Shown: piece by piece, positions 11,445 to 22,779 of the stretch
How positions within the stretch are numbered: position 1 is the stretch's first letter
Layout: each line of letters starts with the position of its first letter
Origin: Aquarana catesbeiana
Taxonomy: Eukaryota > Chordata > Amphibia > Anura > Ranidae
Direction of reading: 5' to 3'
NCBI RefSeq assembly: GCF_042186555.1
Contig: NC_133333.1
Coordinates: 64,901,909-64,965,908 of the forward strand
DNA: 64,000 nt
Translations under genes and position numbers: made by a program
Notes under the pieces: generated by a model
The model's database searches: none
What the model was told of the DNA's origin: nothing
Seen by the model: only the letters and a program-made list of their open reading frames with translations

Positions 11445-12693
11445 GTCTCGGGGTATAAAGGGTGAGCGAATCAGAGAAAGAGGGAGGGGAAGGGGAAAAT
11501 TGGGGATGGGCGGGAGAGAAAAAGAAGAGATAGAATAGAGAGGAAGAAGGGGAAGGTATATGAGGGTTCAGGTCAGAAAAAACCCGACCTATTTATAACC
11601 TCAGGTGAAACAGGCTAATTAGGTAAGTCTTAACAACTTTCTTATGTATACAGAGCCGGAGCCCCGGGTGTACACAATGGCCTATGTGGGGAGTGGGTGG
11701 GTAATAACCTGTAGCTGAGAACCCAGAACTCCCACCCATCCCGACAACACATCAGCATTAAGAAAAATAAAGAAAATAAAAAACAGAATGCTAAATCAGC
11801 ATATAAAAGTAACATTGGACATAAAAGAACTTATGTTCTCAAAAATGAACCAGATGATTGCTCATTTCTGCGTCATGCGCCCACCAGAAATCGCTCGGGG
11901 GTAGAGGGCTGATAATGAGCAATCTAAGAACTTCTCAGTACACAGCAATAGACCATGTACCATACTCGACCCAGGCAAGGCGGAAGATCTATTAATCTAG
12001 GATGTAGTGGTACTCGTCTCCACAAACAGCTGTTACATATAAACTACTGCGACTAAGGGCTCGCTAGATATTTGTGCAGATGAAGAGAGTGTGTTTAGTT
12101 GATAAATAAGATATTTGACACTTGCATAGCCCAATACCAAAAAGACTGCACACCCTGTTTCTCGACAATCAACCTTAAGGGCTTTCTTTAGTAAACACAC
12201 TGAAATGTCAATCTTTTCTCCATTCATTATGTATGACAACCTATATCATGAGTCACAAGCTATAAGGATACCCGTTTAGGTTCTGTAGTTGAGGGTAAAG
12301 GAGACATCCATAAAGGAGACGGTAAAGGTAATAGTCGGTGGTGGATCTCCTGATCTCCAGCGCCTTGCACAGAGCGGGGTAGAAAAGATTCCTTCCAATA
12401 TGTTAGGTACGCTGTTTGTTTTGATTGAACTAAAGTCACTGCAGAACGTGATCTCAGCATACTACAAGCTCTGCCATGAGATGAGCTGGGTGATAGCGTG
12501 GTGTGTCCGCGGTGGGGTAGCTAAGCATAAGAGGAGTAGGAAGGGTTCTCAACAGTGTCTCATGGCAAAGAAGCGGGTATTCGAAGTCTACTGAGACAGT
12601 AAGATCTCTAATGTGAGAACGTGCAGGGGCAAGGAGTAGCAATAAAAGGCATGGGAGTCTTAGCAGCAGCAGACAGGAGATCGTCATATCTAC
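11445..12693 (-). other. LINE-A spacer between ORF1 and ORF2
   Basis: 1.25 kb without a supported gene. The long inter-ORF spacer also appears in LINE-B and may carry signals for ORF2 translation or an internal promoter, but nothing specific can be read. Confidence 0.6.
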
Positions 12694-13938
12694 TCACGTT
12701 TCCCGGATCTCATCCTGAGATAAAGAGCGGGGACGGCGTCCGTTTCTTTGCGGCCTCTGTGGTTGGGGAGCTTGCCCCCTCGAAGCAGTTATTCGTCCTG
12801 GCGCACGAGGAAGGTAATCCAGCCAGTTAGGGATGTCGATCGGGTCCGCTCCAAGGAAGGCGAAGAGCGCGGGCAGAGATTCCAGGGATCTCAGGAGAAA
12901 TGACTTCTGGTCCTTGTGAAAGGTGACCGACAGCGGGAATCCCCAATGATAGGTGGCATTGCTGCGTCTGGCCAGATCCAGCAGGGGTTTAAGAAGGGCG
13001 CGTCGGTGAAGAGTCGGTCTGGAGATGTCAGGTAGAATTTTTACAGTTGCACCATCAAATTCTAGATCACCTGCTTCCCAGGACCCGCGAGAAATGGCTT
13101 CCTTATGAATATAGTGATGTAGACGGCATATCACGTCTCGCGGTCTGGTAGGGTCTGACGGGTGAGGGCCCAGGGCTCTATGGACCCGATCTATCTCCAC
13201 GTTCTCAGGCAGATGTTCACCCGCCACTCTTCTGAATATATCTGTGACCATGGCCAATAGGTCCGATGGGCCCGTTGCCTCCGGGAGACCTCGGAGCCGG
13301 TCCTCCATTTCCTCCATGCGTAGTTGAAGATCTACGGCGGAGTTAGCCTGGTCTCTGTGCGTGGATTCCAGAGAAGCAACTCTCTGCTCTAGGGTCGCCA
13401 GTGAGGACTCGCCTGTCGTGAGCCGTGTAGATAGGGATTGTACTTCTTGCTTAACCGCCCGAATCTCACGTTTATGTGCGGCCTCTACTTTTCCCACCAA
13501 GGCCTCGATATCCGCTCTCGTCGGGAGGGCCTGTAGGATAGCCTTTAACTCTGCATCGGCCCTGTAGGTGACAGGAAGGGGTGGCGCATTCCCCCCGAGT
13601 CTCGGTAAATACTCCTGGGAAGCCTGGGTACGCCACCGGGCTCCGGGATCCCTCCGACAACTCTGGATCCACCATGTGGGTTGGGGTCTGTGAGAGAGAG
13701 TCACGCGGAGCCGCCATCTTGAAGTCCGGGGAGCCGGGCCAGGATCTCCCAAAAAGTCTCTGGAAATCACTGATAACAGGGGTGTTTGTAACCGGGCTGG
13801 TTCTCTGTTTATTCCTCCGGTTTGTCCGTCTCTTAGAAGAGAGCATTCTGTTTTAGAGGAGCTGGAAATGTCAGGATGGGTGAGAGAGAGCCGGGAGCTC
13901 TGAGAAAACACAACTCTACTCGGCCATGTCCAGAGCAC
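12694..13938 (-). CDS. LINE-A ORF1 (L1 ORF1p-like RNA-binding protein)
   Basis: L1 ORF1p coats L1 RNA and acts as a nucleic-acid chaperone. The frame is open for 414 codons. From about residue 130 it is a coiled coil (ALVGKVEAAHKREIRAVKQE, then heptads to EEMEDRLRGL). It is followed by an RRM-like part (NVEIDRVHRALGPHPSD, DVICRLHHY, VKILPDIS) and a basic C-terminal part ending in NGRRPRSLSQDE. The first 120 codons look like leader sequence read in this frame. A more natural start is MAAPRDSLSQ at 13717 in the neighbouring frame, open there for about 80 codons, which would need a single shift at about 13600-13480 to join the coiled coil. So the present start is doubtful, though the C-terminal two thirds are intact. 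Confidence 0.85.
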   Translation of the reverse strand: MLWTWPSRVVFSQSSRLSLTHPDISSSSKTECSLLRDGQTGGINREPARLQTPLLSVISRDFLGDPGPAPRTSRWRLRVTLSHRPQPTWWIQSCRRDPGARWRTQASQEYLPRLGGNAPPLPVTYRADAELKAILQALPTRADIEALVGKVEAAHKREIRAVKQEVQSLSTRLTTGESSLATLEQRVASLESTHRDQANSAVDLQLRMEEMEDRLRGLPEATGPSDLLAMVTDIFRRVAGEHLPENVEIDRVHRALGPHPSDPTRPRDVICRLHHYIHKEAISRGSWEAGDLEFDGATVKILPDISRPTLHRRALLKPLLDLARRSNATYHWGFPLSVTFHKDQKSFLLRSLESLPALFAFLGADPIDIPNWLDYLPRAPGRITASRGQAPQPQRPQRNGRRPRSLSQDEIRET

Positions 13939-13943
13939 GCCCC

Positions 13944-13961
13944 CTGTTTTATTGTATTTTT
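13944..13961. repeat. Target-site duplication of LINE-A (5' side)
   Basis: Identical 18-base copy of 7195-7212. The flanking sequence returns to the AT-rich repeat, confirming the nested insertion. Confidence 0.9.
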
Positions 13962-14135
13962 AGAAAATTGTTTTCTATCTTTTTCAAATTCGATTCAAAT
14001 TAGTTTTCGAATTCGTTCTTTTTTTTTCGGATTCGTTTAAATTCGTTACTTTTGTAATTCGGATGCATACGAACTTCCGAATGATGAAAAATTTGTCCGA
14101 ATTTCGAATCGGAACGAAACGGAATGCACATGTCT
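13962..14135. repeat. AT-rich repeat, right part
   Basis: Continuation of the 5925-7194 repeat after the LINE-A insertion, with TTCAAATTCGATTC, TTCGGATTCGTTT and CCGAATTTCGAATCGG blocks. The right border is approximate. Confidence 0.6.
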
Positions 14136-14800
14136 ACTAACAGTTCTTATATTGTTAAGTTAAACTGTTCTACATAGATATCGCACATATTGTTCACGGG
14201 TTCCAAGTTCATACTAGTAAGTGGCACAGGGTTGCTATCTATTCGCACTCAATCTCCCAGCTTTACACTCTGCCACCCACTCCACTTGGGCCTTCATACC
14301 CCGATTACCAGATGGCTTGCAAGTGAGCCCGCCCCTCCATTATCGCACCTACTACTATATACACCCCCATCAATCAAAATTTACTGCCTCCCCTGTTTGG
14401 CGGGACATACTCCATTGATTGCGTTAACCTCTCTCCACAGACTCCAGCTCCTCTCCCCCACAGTGGTAACCAGTACTATCCCAGCAGATCTACATTTACA
14501 TTTTCACACATTACCACTGAACCTTTCTGGCTACACCCTAGAACAGGTGAATAGTCCATTCAGACAAGCGAGCTGGCTCTCGCTAGTTGCCGGATTCTTC
14601 CTTGTATTTTCACAAATCCATTTTTTAGTCCCTTTAGGGATAACTCTCAGCCCCCTTCCTCACAGGACCCATCCCCTCTTCCCATTGTCTATCCTTTTCC
14701 CTTTCTTTCCCATCTTACCTTGACCCCCTATACTCTACTAACCACTGACTCTTTCATATTCCTCATCCTCCTCCTCTAACATCACCATACCTGTTATCAT
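14136..14800 (+). other. LINE-B non-coding spacer, right part
   Basis: Pyrimidine-rich sequence leading to LINE-B ORF2. A 177-codon open frame at 14190-14723 is made of low-complexity leucine, proline, serine and histidine stretches. It shows no domain and is treated as chance in C/T-rich DNA. Confidence 0.45.
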
Positions 14801-15431
14801 TTAAAGGGGTTGTAAACCCTCCTTTTTAAAATAAAAAAGCATGTCATACTTACCTCCACTGTGCAGTGGCCCCGATCCCCGACTTCTGGGGTCCCCCGGC
14901 AGCGATGGTAGCTCTTCCCCACATCGAGTGTCCACGTTGAGAAGGCTCTCTTAAGGTGGACACCCATGCGGGCGCGCTCCCAAGTCCTGCATCTGTGTAC
15001 ATTCACACAGAATGCAGGACTCGGCCCCGGCGCCCGCGTCATTTGATTTAATTGACACCAGTAGGAGCCAATGGCTGTGCTGCTATCAATCTACCCAATC
15101 AAGAGCCGAGACAACAGGCAGAGAGGAAGAGCGCGTCTCCGCCGAGGGAACGAATGGGCTCAGGTGAGTAAAACGGGAGGGACTAGGGGGCCGGTCACTG
15201 TTAGAAGTTTTTTCACCCATAGGATGCCTTAAGGCAGGGGTCTCAAACTGGTGGCCCTCCAGCTGTTGCAAAACTACAAGTCCCATCATGCCTCTGCCTG
15301 TGGGAGTCATGCTTGTAACAGTCAGCCTTGCAATGCCTCATGGGACTTGTAGTTTCGCAACAGCTGGATGGCCACCAGTTTGAGACCCCTGCCTTAAGGT
15401 TTAAAAATACGAGGGTTTACAACCCCTTTAA
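14801..15431. mobile_element. T2-type MITE with TTAA target duplication
   Basis: TTAA target copies at 14801-14804 and 15428-15431 flank perfect 17-base inverted ends, AGGGGTTGTAAACCCTC and its complement. TTAA plus AGGGG gives TTAAAGGRR, the signature described for Xenopus T2 MITEs. The body has no coding capacity. It lies 12 bases upstream of the LINE-B ORF2 start and contains a smaller hAT MITE (15235-15391). Confidence 0.9.
15235..15391. mobile_element. hAT MITE nested in the T2 MITE
   Basis: 157 bases with inverted ends CAGGGGTCTCAAACT and its complement. The similarity extends inward (GGTGGCC.TCCAGCTGTTGC), so most of the element folds on itself. An exact 8-base target duplication, CCTTAAGG, is at 15227-15234 and 15392-15399. 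Both features are diagnostic of hAT transposition in trans. Confidence 0.93.
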
Positions 15432-15442
15432 TTGCCCTCACA

Positions 15443-18400
15443 ATGACACATCTGTCTCATGAAAAAGGCATACCCTCTATTAAAGTGATCTCCCTAAACG
15501 CACACAGTCTAAACAATCCCAGAAAAACGTTGCCAAGTATTCTTCTCTATGCACATAAATAGAGCAGACATTGTTTTCCTACGGGAAATTCATTTTAAAG
15601 TAGACTCCATCCCAAAACTTTCTAATGCCCTTTACCCAACCTCCATACATGCAACCAACTTTGAATCCAGATATAAGGGGGTCTCCATCCTTTTTGCTAG
15701 ACACTGCACATTTTAAATCGCAGACACCTGTTTAGATAGGGAAGGAAGTTACATCTTTGGAAAAGGTTCACTGCACGGCAAACCTATTACCCTAGAAAAT
15801 ATCTATGCACTAAACACAAAACAGGTCTCTTTCTTCAGAACACTACAAATGTTTGCAACCTTCCAGGAAGGCCTCCTAGTCCTTGGCGGAGACATTAATG
15901 TCCCCCTTAACCCCCCGTAAGACACATCGACTGGAACTTCCTCTATGCCATACAAAGCATTACGTGAACAGGTGAACAGACTTCTACTCCGCTATTTCCA
16001 ATTAAACAATTCTCCAGACATATTGCCAATGCTGAGGTGGGAGGCTCACAAATGTACCATTCGGGGAGAATTGCATTGTCTGCAAAGCGCAGAAGAGAAA
16101 GACAACTACACATTAAAAACCTAATGACTCGAGTTCATGAGTTAGAAAGGGCACATAAATCCACCCAAGCAGCATCTCTTCATGACCTTGTCCAAGCCAG
16201 GGTAGACCTTTTGAACGAACTTGGAAAAACAAAAAACCAAACGCAATTGCATCCGGACCCAAAAAATATTTTATGAATACGGAAACGAATCTGGAAAGTT
16301 TGACAAGAGCTCTCCGATCGAAAAGAGCTTCCATGACAGTTCACTCTCTCACAGACTCAGCGGAACGTAAAATAGCATCCAACAATGAGATAGCGGATCA
16401 ATTTGTTCAATATTACACACGTCTTTAAAATCTAAACCCGGTTGATCCCCAGATGGAAGATTCTACTAGAATACAAACGATTAGTGAATTCCTCACAAAA
16501 TATAGCCCCAAACCCCTGTCCAAATTAGAAGCAAAAGCCCTGGATCTCCCTCTCTCTTCTGAGAAGATTGATATAGTACTCAAATGGTTGAAAGCCGGAA
16601 AGAGCCCTGGCCCAGGCGGTCTGATGACAGGGTATTATAAAACGTTTAAAAGGTACGCTTAAACCACACTTTCTAAGAGCATTTAACTCCCTTTCGCCCG
16701 ATAGACCTCCACTCCGAGATCTCCTCACATAATACGGCTCACATAATAGTGATCCCAAAACCGAACAAAGACCCCTCACTAGTCACTAATTATCGACCAA
16801 TCTCCCTACTAAATGTGGACCTCAAAATTTATGCCAAAATCTTAGTTAACCGTCTTTCCTTTATTGCCTAAACCTATCAAGTAGTCGTTATACCGGGCAG
16901 AGAGGCGAGAGACACTTTAAAAGGCCATCAATATTCACAAATGGTTGACATCCAAACAGCATAGAGGATTTTTTCTGTCCCTGGACGCAGAGAAAGCATT
17001 TGATAGAGTGGCCTGGGACTATATGTTGGAAGCCCTCAAAGCTATTGGCATATGTGACCGTATGCTACAATTTGTTCTGGCCCTCTACTCTTCCAACCGC
17101 CAAGGTCCAAATCAATGGCCACTTGTCGAATGCCTTCTCGATATCAAAACGGTACATGACAAGGGTGCACTCTCTCGCCATTAATATTCATCATTACCCT
17201 GGAACCATTACTTCAGCATCTTAGGTCTAATCCAGATATCAAAGGTGTCTTGATCTCCGAGAATACCTATAAGTTAGCCGCTTTAGCAGACTACATCCTT
17301 TTATTCCTAACAGCCACATATTATGCTACTCAACTTACTCAAAGACTTCACCACGTTTAACACCCTAACTAACCTACAAATAAACTTCTTGAAGTCGGAA
17401 GCACTGAACATATCCTTACAGAAAGACACTCGCACATTGCCAAGTGATCTTCCCAATCCGAAGGAGTCGTGATTCGATCACCTATCTCGGGATCCAATTA
17501 CCCTCTAAAATATCTGATCTGTATTCCAAAAACTACCTCCCAATCCCAAACAACATTCCAAAAGCTTTGAAGACATGGTCTACTGCCCTTTTTTCTTGGT
17601 TCGGCAGAGCGTCAATAATCAAAATGAACATCCTCTAGAGACTGCTATACGTACTGCAGTGTCCATAAAACTACCTCAGGCCTTTTATGCTTCTTACCGT
17701 AGAGCTTGCACGGAAATAGTTTGAGGCAAATCCAACCCTAGATTAAGCTATGTTAACTCTACCCAAGTCAAAAAAGGGGGTATAGGCTTTCCAGACATTG
17801 CGAAATATCACTGGGCCTGTCAACTATACAGAATAATAGACTGGAACGTGCACGCCCACACTAAAGCATGGATAAAAATTGATGCGTTCTCCCATGGACC
17901 GCTGCAATACACATACCACTGGATTTCAAACCACACCCATTAATCAGCAATACATTACAAGTTTTTAAGACAGTATGCCGTAAATTCAAAATATCCTCAT
18001 CACCAGGTCCCTTGACACCCATACGCAACAACCCGGAATTTCCACCAGGTCTGTTTCCTTTCTCTCAGAACTCTGGCCCCACACCGACCTGGGAGCAGTA
18101 CACTTCTTCTCAGGGACCACTTTCATAACCCTACCCGCTTTATCGGCACAGATGCCAGGACATTCCTTCCCTTTCTGATCGTACGTTCAACTAAGACAAA
18201 TAAATAAATAACCCCCTTTCGAAGTAAGTTGCACAAAAAAAGAACCACAGACACCTGATCTCAGATATGTACTCCATCCTGTTCTCTAACCACAGCTCAA
18301 AATCCAACATAGCTAGCCTTAGATGGGAGAAGGAACTCTGAAGGGACCTCTCGGAAGAGAACTGGGAAAATATATACACTTACATCCATAAAGGATCGAT

Positions 18401-18873
18401 CAATGTCTCTGCACAAGAAAATGTCTCTCAGACTTCACAGAATTTCTCCCACCATACCTCCCAACTGCTGGAGATGTTCTGACCTAGAAGGACCGCTACT
18501 ACATATCTGGTGGCCCTGTCCTTTCATCCAAACCTTTTGGAAAAACGTTTGTCTCACTTCTCAAATCACCACATACCCGACAGATCTCTTCCCAGCTCTA
18601 ATTCTTCTACACTACTCCTCCATCCCCAAAAAAGATCATCATCGATCCCTAGCTTTACACCTCTTGAACACCGCAAAAATGTGTATTCCAGCCCAATGGA
18701 AATTGACCAATCCCCCATCCATGGCAGACTGGATTAGACATATAAACAGAACTGCAGAAATGGAAGATTTGGTTTACCAAGCCAATGATACACCTACCAA
18801 ATTTCGGAAAATATGGTCTTGTTGGCATCATTTTCAAAAAGTGGATGAATACACCCAATTATTATCTCATTAA
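15443..18873 (+). pseudogene. LINE-B ORF2 remnant: endonuclease fragment, RT and C-terminal zinc knuckle
   Basis: The start ATG at 15443 gives a short leader followed by KVISLNAHSLNNPRK, the start of an APE endonuclease. Most of the catalytic domain is then out of frame or deleted before 16037. The RT keeps WLKAGKSPGPGG (16580s), SLDAEKAFDRVAWDY with the first catalytic Asp (16978-17025), and a decayed second active-site motif at about 17278 (LADYILLF in place of YADD). The C-terminal part (18403-18873) keeps a zinc-knuckle-like CWRCSDLEGPLLHIWWPC and the terminal helix ending QLLSH. At least ten stops or shifts are present. It is clearly older than LINE-A, which it resembles in domain order. 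Confidence 0.85.
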
Positions 18874-19231
18874 AGACTGACGATACACTCTGCCAGGTGA
18901 GAGCAGGAGGAAGGTCCTGCCCCCCTGATGCTTACTCTCTTCTCTATACAATCCCCCCACCCGCTTTTTTATTTCTTCTCTTTCCTTCATATCCATTTAT
19001 CTGTTCTCTATATCACTGATACAAATATTGTCTCTCCTAAACGATGAATATTTGGCCCAACTCACCCCCCTTTATATATACCACCCCTTCCGATTAGCTC
19101 CTTCCAAATATTCCACACCATCTCTAGGAGGAATTTTCTTAGTTACCCCCCTCCCCTGCAACTCACATTACAGAAATCCTACACTATTTTTCCTAAGCTA
19201 TAAATGCTGTATTACACACTGAAATATTGAT
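18874..19231 (+). other. LINE-B 3' untranslated region
   Basis: C/T-rich sequence following the ORF2 stop. No A-tail is visible before the retroviral LTR starts, so the LINE tail was probably lost or displaced by the provirus. Confidence 0.4.
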
Positions 19232-19587
19232 TGTTAGAAAAGTTTTAAATGTTTATTGTGTGACTATTAGAAAAACTATTAGAAAAACAATAACCCTGAG
19301 ACTTTTCTTAAGATGACACATTGAGCACATTGTTGTATTAACTTGCTGTATCGTTTGCTTTAACTAATTCCATAGGAAGTTGTAGGATGATTAGGCTTAA
19401 CCATATATGGTAGAACAAGAATGTACAGGAAATACTAATTAGCGAAATAAAGTACCATTTTGTACCAGGCACGCTATCTGTGTTTCCTCAGCCAATAGAA
19501 GCGTTATAGCTATATTATTGTAGGTATTAGGAGGGGGAATGTACATCTCTTTGTATGATTCTTACTGCATCTTTTGGCTTGTAAGCA
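19232..19587 (+). repeat. 5' LTR of the retrovirus (matched part)
   Basis: Begins TGTTAGAAAAG and matches 26637-26958 almost base for base, apart from a duplicated ATTAGAAAAACT block and a 20-base extra segment at about 19466-19485. It has a CCAAT-type box (AGCCAATAGAAG). The match stops abruptly after TTGTAAGCA at 19587. From there to about 19735 the sequence does not match the 3' LTR. Confidence 0.9.
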
Positions 19588-22008
19588 GTGAGTATTGGAC
19601 TTCAAAGCTCACTGAGAATTAAAAGTCCCCCCACTCAATGTTAGTGGTGAAATAGGGGCGGGGGCCTGAGACCAAGATCCACTGCCTGGTTTTGAACTTC
19701 GTGATCCAGTCCTCCTGGTGTTTGAGAGGTAAGATAATTTAACTTATTCTTAATTCTTTCTAAGAGTCTTTTCTTCTCTTTCTGTTTGATTCTGGTTTAA
19801 TGTGTTGTAATTGCCGACACTGGTATTGATTGTATAATATCTTAATAATCCAGTGTAAGACAGACAGACACTTGGGAGCGTTGCCTAAGGTAAAAAATAG
19901 CGTTACCCGCTGTCCAGGACAGATAAAAAAAGATTTGAGGTATACCGAACGTCAGAGGGTGAATGCCTGACGTCGTCATCGGAGGTGGATTGCCCGATGA
20001 TGTAAGCGCTTAAGTGATCTAGAAAGATCACAAGATTAACTTTCTTCTATGTGTTTAGTTTTTCCTTTCTCATGTTTAACCTTCCTGTTGATGCTGTAAC
20101 CTTATTGAAAAGAAAAAAAAAAAAAAACAGTACTGTAGAGACAAGTGATTATTTTTTTGATTCTCCCTATAGTGTGGGGAGTGATGATATTTTTACTCTT
20201 CTTGTATTCCTATTGTTACCGTGGGCCGAGGGTCACTATATCAGTGTTTTATAGGTAAATGAGAGACCCGTCTGGCGCTGACAATGGGGAATAGTCTCTG
20301 TAAAAGAATGTTTTGTGCCTGCTTATGAGGCTGCTGTGTTCCTAATGTGCCAAGTGGGAGACTGGAACTCCTTTTTAAGGACACAGGGCTTTATAGGGAA
20401 GTTTGGATTCAATAGTAAACTAACTGTAAAAGTGTCAGGATTTGATGGATAAATTTAAATGGTTAGGACCCAAAAGATCAAAAAAGGTATGGGTTGATAA
20501 TAGGAGTTTAAATAACCAGCAAAAAAATCTCTCTTCACATCTCATGTTCTGTTGTGCCTGTAAAACTCGTGTTGTAGCCTGCTTGCCTATCAGTGACAGA
20601 TTGGGAGCTGGCAGAGAAGCAGGAAACTTTAGAAAACTTAAAGAGATACTCGGTTTAATTGTCTTATGGCTTCGCTCTGTAAGGCAGCCAACACCTTGCT
20701 AGCCGATGTATTAAGCAGATAAATATGTAAAATACCAGGTGACATTGCACTATTATGGCCCATGGGGATTGGACCGGAACCGACGCCTTGGATTACTGCA
20801 CCATCTCAAGTACCACTGGACAACATTGTCTGGGAGACTGTGCTACATCTGGGCCGCCTGCTCGGGGACAACCCTCGGTCGGACTCATAGAAACCAAACA
20901 GTTGGAGCTGCAACTTCAGGTAAAGGTGATCCAATAGCCATATCACTGATGGGTCTAGAAAAAGAATTAGACCAGATGCAAGTGTTATCCAAATGTTTAA
21001 CAAATATTTGAGAAGCAGAAAAATAGCTAAGTATGACTGAGTAAAAAAAATAAATAAGTGCGAGAAATCATCACAGGAAGATTAAAGCCTGCAGTTTTTC
21101 CTCACCCCCTTCCCTCGTGGAGGCAGTGAAGTACTCCTCAGTTTCAAATTCCTATGTGAGAGATTGTGTCTATAAAAAAAATTAACTCTTGACCAGCTAT
21201 GACAATACAGAAGGGTTATGTTGTAAATATTGAAACTGAGCATAAAAAAAAGGTAGACTGATAACACCAGGGTGCTTTATTATTTTAGCATGCCATGGTG
21301 TTAAAGGAAGCACATGGCAGAAATTGTTGATGGTTTTGAGGAAGTAGATGGGAGACATGAAGGTGGATTACATTGTGGAGTGAACAGAATGTTGTGGTGT
21401 TGTCAAGTGGCTTGATGAATGTGAGAAAAGGAAAGGCTGAGAATGTTTTGATTACTTTAAATGTATCCAGCCCAGAGACAGTATGTGACTGTGCTAATTT
21501 TACTGCCATAAGGAAATAGGGATTTGAATGGGCTTTGAAGCCCAGAGAGAGGAGAGAAGGGAATACAACAGACTTGATGCTTTTTCTCAGAAACAAGAAA
21601 ATGCAGATTGCCTGACAGACATAGCAGAAGAGAGAGGGAGATGATGATGGATGACTAGTAGGGCAGCATTAACCCTTTAAGCACACAGAGGTTAATTTGT
21701 GCATCTGTGAAAATATTAGGATTTTCAGTGGGAAAGAAAGTCCGAATAATAGTCTTAAAGTAAATATTTCTTGGATATGTTACTTTTAGAACTCCCAGAT
21801 TTTGAACTGTAAAGTGTTAATGATGCAATGCTGTTGATATTTGGGTACATTTACAAAGTTGAAAGGCTAAGTTCTGAATCAGAATATGTGTTTGGGTTAA
21901 AAAAAAAAAAAAAAATGTCTTGGGACCCTTTGGATTTCACTTGGGACCAGAGAATAAGGGGAACAATACAAAAGGGGATTCATGTTTTATATTCCAGAGC
22001 CATTTATA

Positions 22009-22097
<89 letters not shown>

Positions 22098-22779
22098 AAT
22101 TAATTAATGTAAATGTCGCTAGGAAACATTTATGTCTGCATACTTGGTGGACTTATATTTGAATAAATGAAAGAATATTGTTTTTAACAACTCCAAAGTT
22201 AGGAAGGCTTTCTTTGGTAGTTTGATATGTGATTCTGTGCTCATTCATGTTAGATAAAGAGTATCTATTTTCCCAGTCCCAATTCAAGTGCAGATATGAC
22301 ATCCCCCCCCCCCCCCCTCCTCCTCCTCCTTCTACACAACTGAAGAATGAGGAGAGTTCCTTTTTATGGGGTGGGTGTCTAGTGATTACATGAATGGGTA
22401 CAAGATTGAACCTTTAGAGGTATTTTAGAGTTTAGAACATTAAATTAAGGTATGAAATAATGTATACTACACAGTCTTTAGAGACAAAGAAACAATATTG
22501 GAAAACAAAAGGTTGCACAAGTATAGATAGCATTTACATGTCACCTAATTGAAAACCGGTATTGCCAAAATCCTTATTGAGGTATGCAGCAGTATTGACA
22601 CATGGAGTAACACATGTGTCAAACAGGGGGATGACTGAGATGTTAAATAAGGTATGTACAGCCTATGGCTTCACTAACTACTAAAAAAACTTTTTCCTCT
22701 CAATGGATTATATGTGCAAGATACAATGCTTAGGGAGGCATAAGACCACGGAAAGGGAAGTTCCCCACACCGCAATATC
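19588..22779 (+). other. Retroviral internal region without recognisable gag or RT
   Basis: Expected to hold the primer-binding site, gag, protease and RT. I found no tRNA-complementary site I could defend, no major homology region, no protease Asp-Thr/Ser-Gly triad and no RT active site. Small open frames at 20442-20702 and 20755-20937 show no recognisable family. A poly(A)-like tract at 21899-21914, a TA microsatellite (22012-22095) and a C-rich tract (22304-22330) indicate heavy decay. Confidence 0.6.
22012..22095. repeat. (TA)n microsatellite
   Basis: About 84 bases of uninterrupted TA dinucleotide inside the provirus. Confidence 0.97.

Larger units (their letters stand above)
7213..13943 (-). 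mobile_element. LINE-A: full-length Tx1-like L1 retrotransposon
   Basis: A 6.7-kb minus-strand L1 bounded by a perfect 18-base target duplication, with 5' leader, ORF1, a 1.25-kb spacer, ORF2, 3' UTR and an A-rich tail. On the minus strand an AATAAA signal lies at 7234-7229, about 17 bases before the A-tract. The 5' end begins GGGGCGTGCTCTGG at 13943, so this copy is not 5'-truncated. That is uncommon for an L1 insertion. Damage is limited: one frameshift between endonuclease and RT, one in-frame stop after RT, and a few C-terminal lesions. It is therefore much younger than LINE-B. It landed in the AT-rich repeat 5925-14135, choosing a T-rich site as L1 endonucleases do. Confidence 0.92.
3780..19231 (+). 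mobile_element. LINE-B: old Tx1-like L1 retrotransposon, split by later insertions
   Basis: The order 5' leader (from GGGGCATGGCTTGACCTC at 3780), ORF1 C-terminal half (3880-4290), long inter-ORF spacer, ORF2 (15443-18873) and 3' UTR fits a single plus-strand L1 of the Tx1 type known from frogs. It is interrupted by an AT-rich repeat (5925-14135, itself carrying LINE-A) and by a T2 MITE (14801-15431). With those removed, the ORF1-ORF2 spacer is about 2.3 kb, compared with 1.25 kb in LINE-A. The N-terminal half of ORF1 and much of the endonuclease are deleted or riddled with stops. That the left and right halves are one element is inference from order, strand and degree of decay. The 3' end abuts the retroviral 5' LTR at 19232. 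Confidence 0.6.

Noticed and set aside
14190..14723. 177-codon plus-strand open frame
   Set aside because: Composition is low-complexity Leu/Pro/Ser/His from C/T-rich DNA inside the LINE-B spacer; no domain seen.
20442..21011. Possible gag fragments in the provirus
   Set aside because: No major homology region, zinc knuckle or protease motif. Position alone is not enough.
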